This document shows, piece after piece, positions 35,196 through 41,865 of a stretch of DNA of 64,000 nt; within the stretch, counting starts at the first letter, position 1, and every line of letters starts with the position of its first letter. The notes beneath the pieces were generated by a model. That model worked only from the letters and a program-made list of their open reading frames with translations. It did no database searches and had not been told where the DNA came from. Source of the stretch: JAZBPO01 sp963691775 (lineage in GTDB: Bacteria; Pseudomonadota; Gammaproteobacteria; Pseudomonadales; Azotimanducaceae); NCBI GenBank assembly GCA_963691775.1, contig OY829369.1, positions 2,542,001-2,606,000 of the forward strand. Reading direction: 5' to 3'. The translations under genes and the position numbers were made by a program.

Positions 35196-36581
35196 TCAGC
35201 TGTAGAGCTGATCCGGCAGCCATGTCGCCAGCTCTGGGACCAGTGCGAGGAGCGCGAGAAGCAAGAGCTGGATGACGATGAAGGGAATCACGCCCCGATA
35301 GATGTCGGTCGTTCTGACCTCCGGCGGCGCGACGCCGCGTAGATAGAAGAGCGCGAATCCGAAGGGCGGGGTGAGGAAGCTGGTCTGTAGGTTCACAGCG
35401 ATCATCACGCCGAGCCAGACCGGGTCGAGTCCCATCGCCAGCAGGACCGGGCCCACGATGGGCACGACCACGAACGTGATCTCGATGAAATCGAGGATGA
35501 AGCCGAGCAGGAAAATGACGGCCATGACGATGATCGTCGCGCCCACCACGCCACCCGGCATGCCCTCGAAGATCTCCTGCACGAGCTCGTCGCCGCCATA
35601 GCCGCGGAATACCAGCGAGAACAGCGCCGCACCGATCAGGATGAAGAACACCATTGCGGTCGTGCGCGTCGTGGACTCGACGATCTCGCGCAAGCGCACC
35701 AGGTCGAGCTGCCGCTGTGCGAGCGCGAGGCCCATTGCACCGAGGGCGCCGACGCCTGAAGCCTCGGTCGGCGTCGCGACGCCGCCCATGATCGACCCGA
35801 GCACAGCGACGATGAGCACGAGCGGCGGAATCAGGCCCGCGAGCAACTCGCGACCGAGGTTCACTTCGCGATCGCCGACGAGTTTCTCGAAGGGGACGGT
35901 CGGAGCGACCTGTGGCTTCACGACCGCGATTCCGCCCACCCACAGCATGTAGAAGACGACCAGCAGCAGGCCGGGAACGAGCGCACCGGCGAAGAGATCC
36001 CCCACCGAAACCGTGTCCGGCGAGAAGATGCCCATGTTGAGCTGCGCTTGCTGATAGGCGCTCGACAGGACATCGCCTAGCAGTACGAGGGCGATCGAGG
36101 GCGGAATGATCTGACCGAGCGTACCTGTTGCCGCGATCGTGCCCGTCGCCAGGCGCGGGTCGTAGCCATGGCGGAGCATGGTGGGCAGCGACATCAGGCC
36201 CATCGTCACGACCGTAGCGCCGACGATGCCGGTGCTCGCCGCCATGAGCATGCCCACGAAGGTGACGGACAGACCGAGGCCGCCGGGTAGGCGTCCGAAT
36301 ACGAGGGAGAATGCGTCGAGCAATCGCTCGGCGACCTTCGACTTCTCGAGGATCACGCCCATGAGCACGAACAGCGGGACGGCGATCAGTGTCTGGTTGG
36401 TGATCGTTCCGAAGATGCGGCCGGACAGGAACCCAATGTCGCCCGGGTCGAAGACGCCCGTGGCAATGCCGCCGAAGGCGAAAAGCAATGCCACGCCGCC
36501 GAGGGTGAGCGCGACGGGATAGCCTGCGAGCAGGAGCGCAAAGACCGCGCCGAACATGAGCAGGGGCAGGAACTCGAGCAT
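35196..36581 (-). CDS. dctM: TRAP transporter large permease (DctM)
   Basis: This is the large membrane subunit of a TRAP transporter. The 461-aa product is hydrophobic throughout with about a dozen predicted helices, and contains typical segments VPLFVLMGVILEKS, MAASTGIVGATVVTMG, IPPSIALVLLGD, TPTEASGVGALGA and NLQTSFLTPPFGFALFYLRG. The ATG overlaps the dctQ stop. A long out-of-frame reading frame over the same region (35161-36627) is a shadow. Substrate specificity is set by the binding proteins. Confidence 0.94.
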   Translation of the reverse strand: MLEFLPLLMFGAVFALLLAGYPVALTLGGVALLFAFGGIATGVFDPGDIGFLSGRIFGTITNQTLIAVPLFVLMGVILEKSKVAERLLDAFSLVFGRLPGGLGLSVTFVGMLMAASTGIVGATVVTMGLMSLPTMLRHGYDPRLATGTIAATGTLGQIIPPSIALVLLGDVLSSAYQQAQLNMGIFSPDTVSVGDLFAGALVPGLLLVVFYMLWVGGIAVVKPQVAPTVPFEKLVGDREVNLGRELLAGLIPPLVLIVAVLGSIMGGVATPTEASGVGALGAMGLALAQRQLDLVRLREIVESTTRTTAMVFFILIGAALFSLVFRGYGGDELVQEIFEGMPGGVVGATIIVMAVIFLLGFILDFIEITFVVVPIVGPVLLAMGLDPVWLGVMIAVNLQTSFLTPPFGFALFYLRGVAPPEVRTTDIYRGVIPFIVIQLLLLALLALVPELATWLPDQLYS

Positions 36582-37114
36582 CAGACGGTGGCTCGATCTT
36601 CAGGTGCGGTCGCCGGCGCCCGGCCAAGCAATCGCAGTGCGATGCGCGCGATCTCAGCGCCCCCCTGCAGACACAGGAGCCCGCCGAGCACGGGGATAAG
36701 CGTCTTCAGCAGGAACACCGCTTCGATGCCGCCAACTTCGGCGGATCCCTCGCGGATCGACCAGGACCGCCCCGTATAGTCCCAGCTCACCCAGACGATG
36801 AAGCCCGCCAGTGGGAGCAGGAACAGCAGGTGGCCAAGAAGATTGATGACGTCCTTTCTTCGCGGTGACAGACGGCCATAGATCACGTCTACTCGTACAT
36901 GGGCGTCATGCTTGAGAGCGTAGGGGATGCCCAGCATGAACACGACTCCGTGCAGGTACATGACCGATTCCTGCAGTGCGATGGAGCCGATGCTGAAGCC
37001 GTAGCGGAGGACGACGACGACGCCGGTGACGATCATCATGCCGAGGACGAGCCACGCGACGCTGCGACCGATGCCTTCGTTGAGTGCGTCGATGAGGTGG
37101 ATCAGTCGTTGCAT
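36581..37114 (-). CDS. dctQ: TRAP transporter small permease (DctQ)
   Basis: This is the small membrane subunit of a TRAP transporter, 177 aa with four transmembrane helices. The motif ALQESVMYLHGVVFMLGIPYA with HDAHVRVDVIY is the DctQ signature. It is transcribed ahead of dctM, with the stop and start overlapping at 36581. It lies 98 bp after ubiA on the same strand, and the binding-protein genes converge on dctM from the other side. Confidence 0.93.
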   Translation of the reverse strand: MQRLIHLIDALNEGIGRSVAWLVLGMMIVTGVVVVLRYGFSIGSIALQESVMYLHGVVFMLGIPYALKHDAHVRVDVIYGRLSPRRKDVINLLGHLLFLLPLAGFIVWVSWDYTGRSWSIREGSAEVGGIEAVFLLKTLIPVLGGLLCLQGGAEIARIALRLLGRAPATAPEDRATV

Positions 37115-37212
37115 AGGGGCCTCAGGGCAGCATCGTCTTGAATGTCGGACGGGCGCCCGGTGGCGGGCGAGTATACCCGTCGGTGGATCGAGCTCGCGTA
37201 GATGCTCCTGAG

Positions 37213-38109
37213 TCAGCTCGGGGCGTTCAGAGCTGCGAAGGCGTAGTCCGCAGCCGCGCCGACGAATACGATCAGGCCGACCAGGTTATTTGCGCGGAAC
37301 GCCTTGAAGCAGGCGTCGAGATCGCGATCACGAATCAGCCATTGTTGCCAGCCGAGCACTCCCGCGGCACCAACGACACCTGCGTACCAGGCTGCGCCGA
37401 GCTCGAGGCGGGTCCCCACCATGGTCAGGCAGGCGACGAAGGCCAGCTGCAGAATGCCGATCATCAAGCGGTCCTGCTCGCCGAACAGGATTGCTGTGGA
37501 CTTGATGCCGACCTTCCGGTCCCAGGGTCGATCGACCATTGCGTATTCGGTGTCGTAGGCGACTGTCCACAGAAGATTTCCGACGAATAGCAGCCAGGCG
37601 ACGTTCGGAACGCGGCCGGTGACGGCGCTGAAGGCCATGGGAATTGCCATGGAGAACGCCATGCCCAGGAATAGCTGAGGCATGTGGGTCATGCGCTTTG
37701 TGAACGGATAAAGCACGGCCAAGCCCGCTGCGATGAACGCCAGCATGATCGTGAGGCGATCGGTGAGCAGAACAAGGAAAAAAGCGAGGCCCATGAGCAC
37801 GGCGGCGATCGACAGCGCTTCGTGAGGCTTCACGCGGCCATCCGGAATCGGTCGTGCGCGGGTGCGTTCGACGTGCCCGTCGAAGTCACGATCCGCATAG
37901 TCGTTCACCACGCAACCGGCGCTTCGCGTGAGAACGACGCCGAGCAAGAAGATTGCGAGCAGATCCGGGGGGGGCAGGCCTTCGGCGGCAAGCCAGAGCG
38001 CCCAGAGCGTAGGCCAGAGCAGCAGTCCTATCCCGACCGGTTTGTCGAGGCGCGTGAGTTCCAGCCAATCAGGCAGGCGTTCTCGGGCGTAGCTCAGGAG
38101 CTCGATCAT
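37213..38109 (-). CDS. ubiA: 4-hydroxybenzoate octaprenyltransferase
   Basis: UbiA is an integral membrane prenyltransferase of ubiquinone biosynthesis, acting on the 4-hydroxybenzoate made by UbiC. The 298-aa protein opens MIELLSYARERLPDWLELTR. The two Asp-rich motifs are NDYADRDFDGHVERT and DTEYAMVDRPWDRKVGIKST, with YPFTKR between. The frame is open far upstream but those residues lie over ubiC and are a shadow. It follows ubiC after 35 bp. Confidence 0.96.
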   Translation of the reverse strand: MIELLSYARERLPDWLELTRLDKPVGIGLLLWPTLWALWLAAEGLPPPDLLAIFLLGVVLTRSAGCVVNDYADRDFDGHVERTRARPIPDGRVKPHEALSIAAVLMGLAFFLVLLTDRLTIMLAFIAAGLAVLYPFTKRMTHMPQLFLGMAFSMAIPMAFSAVTGRVPNVAWLLFVGNLLWTVAYDTEYAMVDRPWDRKVGIKSTAILFGEQDRLMIGILQLAFVACLTMVGTRLELGAAWYAGVVGAAGVLGWQQWLIRDRDLDACFKAFRANNLVGLIVFVGAAADYAFAALNAPS

Positions 38110-38144
38110 CGATGGCCAAATGCAGTGCGCGGGAGGCGCGCAGT

Positions 38145-38714
38145 CTAGCGCCCGTCGGGGGTCTCGGCATCCGGGCCGAGGGCGGCTGACAGCAAGCGCT
38201 CGATCACCAGCAGGCCCTCGCCCTCGACTCGATAGCGCGTCAGACGCAGCCAGGCGCCGTCCCGGGTACGACCAAAACGTCTGCATCCACGGATCACGTT
38301 CCGTCGCAGTCGATCCCCCTTGAACAGCACGCGGCCGAGCGGTATCGAACCAAGGCCACGCAGTCGCCGCTGCAGGTCGACTGCTCCGCGGGGGACGAGC
38401 GTGCGCGCACGCAGGCGCGGCGTACCGCCGGCGGCAAGCGTGATCTCCCGAATCCACCAGCCGCCGACCGCAGGGGCGCCGAGGAAGCGCGCTTCGAGCG
38501 CGCGAGGCGCGCCCATACCCTCTCGTGTCGGCGTCACGCGAACGGTGCCGTGCGCCCGTGCGAGACGATCCGTAAGAGAGCCGTCATGAAGCATCCACGT
38601 GGCCAGCGACGCGTCCACCCGCGCTGCGAACTGCGGATCGGGCAGCAGGCGCTGAAGGGCGAGCGACGACGGCAAGGTGACGTCGGCAGCGTGATCGTGA
38701 CGGAGAAGTGCCAT
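38145..38714 (-). CDS. ubiC: Chorismate pyruvate-lyase
   Basis: UbiC converts chorismate to 4-hydroxybenzoate and pyruvate, the first committed step to ubiquinone. The 189-aa protein has the family core WIREITLAAGGTPRLRARTL, LRGLGSIPLGRVLF and the C-terminal glutamate in LLVIERLL. The ATG at 38712-38714 lies only 5 bp inside the border of an intact IS element, so the native upstream region has been displaced to beyond 39926. The IS end supplies an AGG 8 nt before the ATG. Confidence 0.9.
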   Translation of the reverse strand: MALLRHDHAADVTLPSSLALQRLLPDPQFAARVDASLATWMLHDGSLTDRLARAHGTVRVTPTREGMGAPRALEARFLGAPAVGGWWIREITLAAGGTPRLRARTLVPRGAVDLQRRLRGLGSIPLGRVLFKGDRLRRNVIRGCRRFGRTRDGAWLRLTRYRVEGEGLLVIERLLSAALGPDAETPDGR

Positions 38715-38719
38715 GGGCG

Positions 38720-38744
38720 TGACCTGCCTGATTTCTTCGGACCA
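38720..38744 (+). repeat. Left terminal inverted repeat of the IS element
   Basis: It starts TGACCTGCCTGATTTC and ends CGGACCA. It matches the right end with a few mismatches and one indel in the middle. It is next to the ubiC start. Confidence 0.88.
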
Positions 38745-38748
38745 CCGA

Positions 38749-39600
38749 TCAGTTGAGGATGGCGCCCTCTGATGCTGCCTTCGGCAGCTGTTCGATGTAC
38801 TCCCACGGCGTCAGGTAGCCGAGGCTCGAATGCGGTCGCTCTCGATTGTAGTCCTGACGCCACGTCTCGATGATGACCTTGGCTTCCGCACGAGATCTGA
38901 ACCACTCCAGATTCAGGCACTCGTCCCGAAGTTTGCCGTTGAAGCTCTCGTCCGCACCGTTCTGCCACGGCTTGCCCGGCTCGATGAACGCCGTGTCGAT
39001 CTCGTTCTTCGCCAGCCATTTCCCCACGGCCTTCGAGACGAACTCCGGACCGTTGTCTGAACGAATGTACTTCGGTGCACCATGCAGACTCACCAACCGA
39101 CTGAGCTCCGTCACGATCTTCCCCGACCGTATCCGGCCGTCGACGAGAATCGACAGGCACTCTCGCGTGTACTCGTCGATCACCGTCATGCACTTCAGCT
39201 GCTGACCGTTCGCTGCACGATCGAATACGAAGTCGTACGCCCAGACCTGGTTCCGACTCGTCGTCGGCAACGGACGCGGCCTGCGCGTAGCAACGCGCCT
39301 GCGCTTCCGTTTCTTCGGCACCTGCAGCGCCGCCTTGTTCCAGAGCCTCCAGGCGCGATCTGGACTCATGAAGATCCCCTGACGCTGCAGCAGGATCCGA
39401 ATGCGCCGATAGCCGAACCTCGGATGCTTCTGAGCCAAGTCCTTCATGGCGGCCAGCGGCTCCCGATCCTTGGCGTCGAGCACAGACTCGTAGCTGAGCG
39501 TCGAGCGCGCGACCCGTGCCAGAGAGCAGGCGCGTCGAAGCGAAGTCCCGCGGCCCGCGATGTAGCGCGCCACGTCTCGTCGCGCGGACGCGCTCACCAC
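38749..39600 (-). CDS. IS3-family transposase OrfB (DDE integrase domain)
   Basis: This is the catalytic part of the IS transposase, 283 aa. It has an HTH_21-like region (HPRFGYRRIRILLQRQG), then the rve integrase core with the DDE residues in VWAYDF, IRSDNGPEF and ADESFNGKLRDE, and the final YNRERPHSSLGYLTP motif. It is normally made as an OrfAB fusion by -1 frameshifting at 39600-39606; the GTG at 39600 is the first possible independent start. Confidence 0.94.
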   Translation of the reverse strand: MVSASARRDVARYIAGRGTSLRRACSLARVARSTLSYESVLDAKDREPLAAMKDLAQKHPRFGYRRIRILLQRQGIFMSPDRAWRLWNKAALQVPKKRKRRRVATRRPRPLPTTSRNQVWAYDFVFDRAANGQQLKCMTVIDEYTRECLSILVDGRIRSGKIVTELSRLVSLHGAPKYIRSDNGPEFVSKAVGKWLAKNEIDTAFIEPGKPWQNGADESFNGKLRDECLNLEWFRSRAEAKVIIETWRQDYNRERPHSSLGYLTPWEYIEQLPKAASEGAILN

Positions 39601-39857
39601 TTTTTTGCGTTCACCTCCTTCATGATCTCGATTTCGAGATCTCGCTCGGCCAGCAGCTTCTTCAGCCGGGTGTTCTCCTTCTCGATCGCGCGGAGGTGAC
39701 GAACGTCGTTCACCTCAAGTTCGCCGTAGCGCTTTCGCCACGTATAGATGCTCTGCTCGCTAACAGCGTGTGCCTTGGCTGCAGCGGCAACAGACGTCTG
39801 ATCGGCTTCGCGCAGGATGCGCACCATCTGGTCTTCGGTGAATCGGCTCTTCTTCAT
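39594..39857 (-). CDS. IS3-family transposase OrfA (HTH domain)
   Basis: This is an 87-aa DNA-binding subunit with a helix-turn-helix (AAAAKAHAVSEQSIYTWRKR) and a leucine-zipper-like coiled coil (ENTRLKKLLAERDLEIEIM). It overlaps the OrfB frame by 7 nt and contains the slippery sequence at its 3' end. The SD is AAGGAGGAGCC just before the ATG. Confidence 0.93.
   Translation of the reverse strand: MKKSRFTEDQMVRILREADQTSVAAAAKAHAVSEQSIYTWRKRYGELEVNDVRHLRAIEKENTRLKKLLAERDLEIEIMKEVNAKKW
39600..39606 (-). promoter_or_regulatory. Programmed -1 frameshift site A AAA AAG
   Basis: Reading the minus strand, the heptamer AAAAAAG lies three codons before the orfA stop in the A AAA AAG phase used by IS3-family elements. 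A -1 slip joins OrfA to the OrfB frame exactly. I did not verify a stimulatory structure downstream. Confidence 0.8.
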
Positions 39858-39895
39858 GGCTCCTCCTTGCGGGAGCCATCCTCTCAGGCTTCAGC

Positions 39896-39921
39896 TGGTC
39901 CGAGAAACGACAGGCAGGTCA
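39896..39921 (-). repeat. Right terminal inverted repeat of the IS element
   Basis: Read on the minus strand it begins TGACCTGCCTGTCGTTTC and ends CGGACCA, matching the left end. The GGCG target duplication follows at 39922-39925. Confidence 0.88.
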
Positions 39922-40047
39922 GGCGGGCGACTGTGACGGATGGCCGAGGGACAGGCAATGGTCATTGCTGCGCATTGATTTAGCGGGGGCGCCCATTTAG
40001 CCTGCGCGCCGCGCGGCTGCTGCCCGCGCCCATGGCTGGAGAACGGT

Positions 40048-40215
40048 ATGAGAAAGTGGCAGTGCATCGTCTGTGGCTGGATCTACGATGAGGCCGAAGG
40101 CTACGAAGATGAGGGCATCGCAGCGGGAACCCGCTGGGAAGACGTGCCTGAAGACTTCGTGTGTCCGGAGTGCGGCGTCAGCAAGGAAGACTTCGAGATG
40201 ATCGAGATCGGCTGA
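40048..40215 (+). CDS. Rubredoxin
   Basis: This is a small iron-sulfur electron carrier of 55 aa, MRKWQCIVCGWIYDEAEG then GTRWEDVPEDFVCPECGVSK. The four iron ligands are Cys6, Cys9, Cys39 and Cys42 in two CxxC knuckles. A clear ribosome site (GGAGAACGGT) precedes the ATG. In pseudomonads rubredoxin genes lie near ubiC-ubiA, so it was probably the original divergent neighbour of ubiC before the IS inserted. The electron partner is not evident here. Confidence 0.96.
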   Translation: MRKWQCIVCGWIYDEAEGYEDEGIAAGTRWEDVPEDFVCPECGVSKEDFEMIEIG

Positions 40216-40238
40216 TCTCCTTAGCTGAGGCAAGGCGT

Positions 40239-40520
40239 ATGGACCCAAGGATGCTTTTCACGGTCTTCCTCACGGTTCTGCTCGCCGAAATCGGCGACAA
40301 GACCCAACTTGCGACGCTTCTCTTTGCTGCACGCGAACCGGGCGCCTGGTTGGGCATCTTCCTTGCGTCGACCCTCGCACTGGCCTGTGCGACCGGGCTT
40401 GGCGTGGCGATGGGAGCGGCGTTCGGTCAGATCGTCGAACCACGTCTGCTTGGCATGGTTGCCGGGGTCGGGTTCGTGCTGGTCGGTGTGTGGACGTTCG
40501 TCGGTGCCTTGCGCAGCTGA
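40239..40520 (+). CDS. Half-size UPF0016 / GDT1-family membrane protein
   Basis: The 93-aa product has one copy of the GDT1/TMEM165 signature (LAEIGDKTQLATLLFAA) and three hydrophobic helices. Full-length family members carry two such repeats in about 200 aa and transport Mn2+ or Ca2+ in exchange for protons. A single-repeat protein would have to dimerise to build a complete transporter. AAGG stands before the ATG at 40239; 23 bp separate it from the rubredoxin gene. No second half-gene was found nearby. Confidence 0.85.
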   Translation: MDPRMLFTVFLTVLLAEIGDKTQLATLLFAAREPGAWLGIFLASTLALACATGLGVAMGAAFGQIVEPRLLGMVAGVGFVLVGVWTFVGALRS

Positions 40521-40581
40521 TGTTTGCGCCCCCACCGGCGCAACGCTAGCGTAGCGGGCCCTGGCGCAGCGGATCCCGCTC

Positions 40582-41865
40582 ATGAGTCTTACGGTACGCA
40601 TCCTTATCGGCATGGTCGCCGGCTTCGTCGTCGGCTCCGTGCTGCACGTTATGGCGCTCCCGGCGGACTCCATGCTGCGTCTCGTGCTCGTTGATGGAGC
40701 CTTCTTCATCGGCGGGCAGGTCTTTCTGAATTCGCTCAAGTTGCTTGTCGTTCCGCTTGTACTCGTATCGATCGTCTGCGGTGCGTCGAACATCAGCGAC
40801 GGCGCTACCATGGGGCGAGTCGGCGGTAAGGCGCTCGGGCTCTACCTGTTCACGACCGCGGTCGCGATTTCGCTTGCTCTGGCGGCGGGCCTGCTGATCG
40901 GTCCTGGCACCGGCATTGATCCGGGCGCCATTGGCGAATATGCGGTCCGCGAGGCGCCGCCGCTGCGCGATACGATCGTAGATATCTTTCCGAGCAATCC
41001 CGTATCGGCGATGGCGAACGGGCAAATGCTTCAGGTCATCGTGTTCGCGCTGCTGTTCGGTATTGCCGTGGCGCATGCCGGTGAGGCAGGGGCGCGCGTG
41101 AAGGTCCTCTTCGAGGACCTCAACGAGGTCATCATGAAGTTGGTGACCATGCTCATCAGCCTCGCTCCCTATGGGGTCTTCTGCCTCATGGCGACGCTGT
41201 TCACCGACCTCGGCTGGTCGAGCATCTCTTCGCTTGCGGCCTACTTCTTCACGGTCGCGGGCGTTCTGGTCGTTCACGGTCTTGTTGTCTATCCGACCCT
41301 GTTGCGTGCGCTCGCAGGGGTGTCGCCCGCCGTTTACCTGCGCAAGATGCGTGAGCCGATGATGGTCGCCTTCAGCACGTCATCCTCGGGCGCGACGCTC
41401 CCGGTGACCCTTGAAACCGTCGAAAAGCGGGTTGGCGTTCGCAACGAGGTCGCATCGTTCACGGTTCCGCTCGGCGCGACCATCAACATGGATGGCACGG
41501 CAATCATGCAGGGCGTCGCGACCGTGTTCATCGCCCAGGCCTATGCGATCCCGCTGGAGTTCACGGATTATCTGATGGTGATCCTGACGGCGACCATGGC
41601 ATCGATCGGCACCGCCGGCGTGCCGGGCGTGGGGCTCATCATGCTCACGATGGTGCTTGCTCAGGTGGGTCTACCGGCGGAGGGAATCGCCATGATCATC
41701 GGGGTGGATCGGCTCCTCGACATGATGCGCACCGTGGTCAACATCACAGGAGACGGGGCGGTTGCAACCATCGTCGGGCGCAGCGAGGGCAAGCTCGACA
41801 TGGATGTGTTCGAGGATCCCGCGGCGGGCGAGATCGATGCGGAGAGCGCTCAGGCTTCCGCGTAG
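40582..41865 (+). CDS. Dicarboxylate/amino acid:cation symporter (DAACS family)
   Basis: This is a 427-aa inner-membrane secondary transporter of the GltP/DctA family, importing an acidic amino acid or C4-dicarboxylate with protons or sodium. Signatures are the serine-rich hairpin AFSTSSSGATLPVT, the NMDGTA motif in TINMDGTAIMQG, and the TM8 segment GVDRLLDMMRTVVNITGDG. Its 3' end overlaps the convergent recG gene by 16 bp. Confidence 0.92.
   Translation: MSLTVRILIGMVAGFVVGSVLHVMALPADSMLRLVLVDGAFFIGGQVFLNSLKLLVVPLVLVSIVCGASNISDGATMGRVGGKALGLYLFTTAVAISLALAAGLLIGPGTGIDPGAIGEYAVREAPPLRDTIVDIFPSNPVSAMANGQMLQVIVFALLFGIAVAHAGEAGARVKVLFEDLNEVIMKLVTMLISLAPYGVFCLMATLFTDLGWSSISSLAAYFFTVAGVLVVHGLVVYPTLLRALAGVSPAVYLRKMREPMMVAFSTSSSGATLPVTLETVEKRVGVRNEVASFTVPLGATINMDGTAIMQGVATVFIAQAYAIPLEFTDYLMVILTATMASIGTAGVPGVGLIMLTMVLAQVGLPAEGIAMIIGVDRLLDMMRTVVNITGDGAVATIVGRSEGKLDMDVFEDPAAGEIDAESAQASA

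Larger units (their letters stand above)
38720..39921 (-). mobile_element. IS3-family insertion sequence, IS407-like, intact
   Basis: This 1202-bp element is bounded by imperfect terminal inverted repeats beginning TGACCTGCCTG at each end, flanked by the 4-bp direct repeat GGCG (38716-38719 and 39922-39925). It carries two overlapping transposase frames, orfA and orfB, joined by an A AAA AAG slippery site. A 4-bp target duplication and OrfA starting MKKSRFTEDQMVRILREA fit the IS407 subgroup. Both frames look intact, so the element is probably active or recent. It sits between ubiC and the divergent rubredoxin gene. Confidence 0.93.

Noticed and set aside
35161..36627. 488-aa open frame overlapping dctM in another frame
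   Set aside because: The Arg-rich translation has no hydrophobic helices and mirrors the dctM frame; dctM itself is clearly coding.
37213..38457. N-terminally extended UbiA frame
   Set aside because: The extra 116 residues overlap ubiC on the same strand and lack UbiA similarity; the ATG at 38109 is the family start.
38581..38620. CCACGTGG near 38600 as a possible parS
   Set aside because: Only eight central bases are palindromic; the outer GTT/AAC arms are missing.
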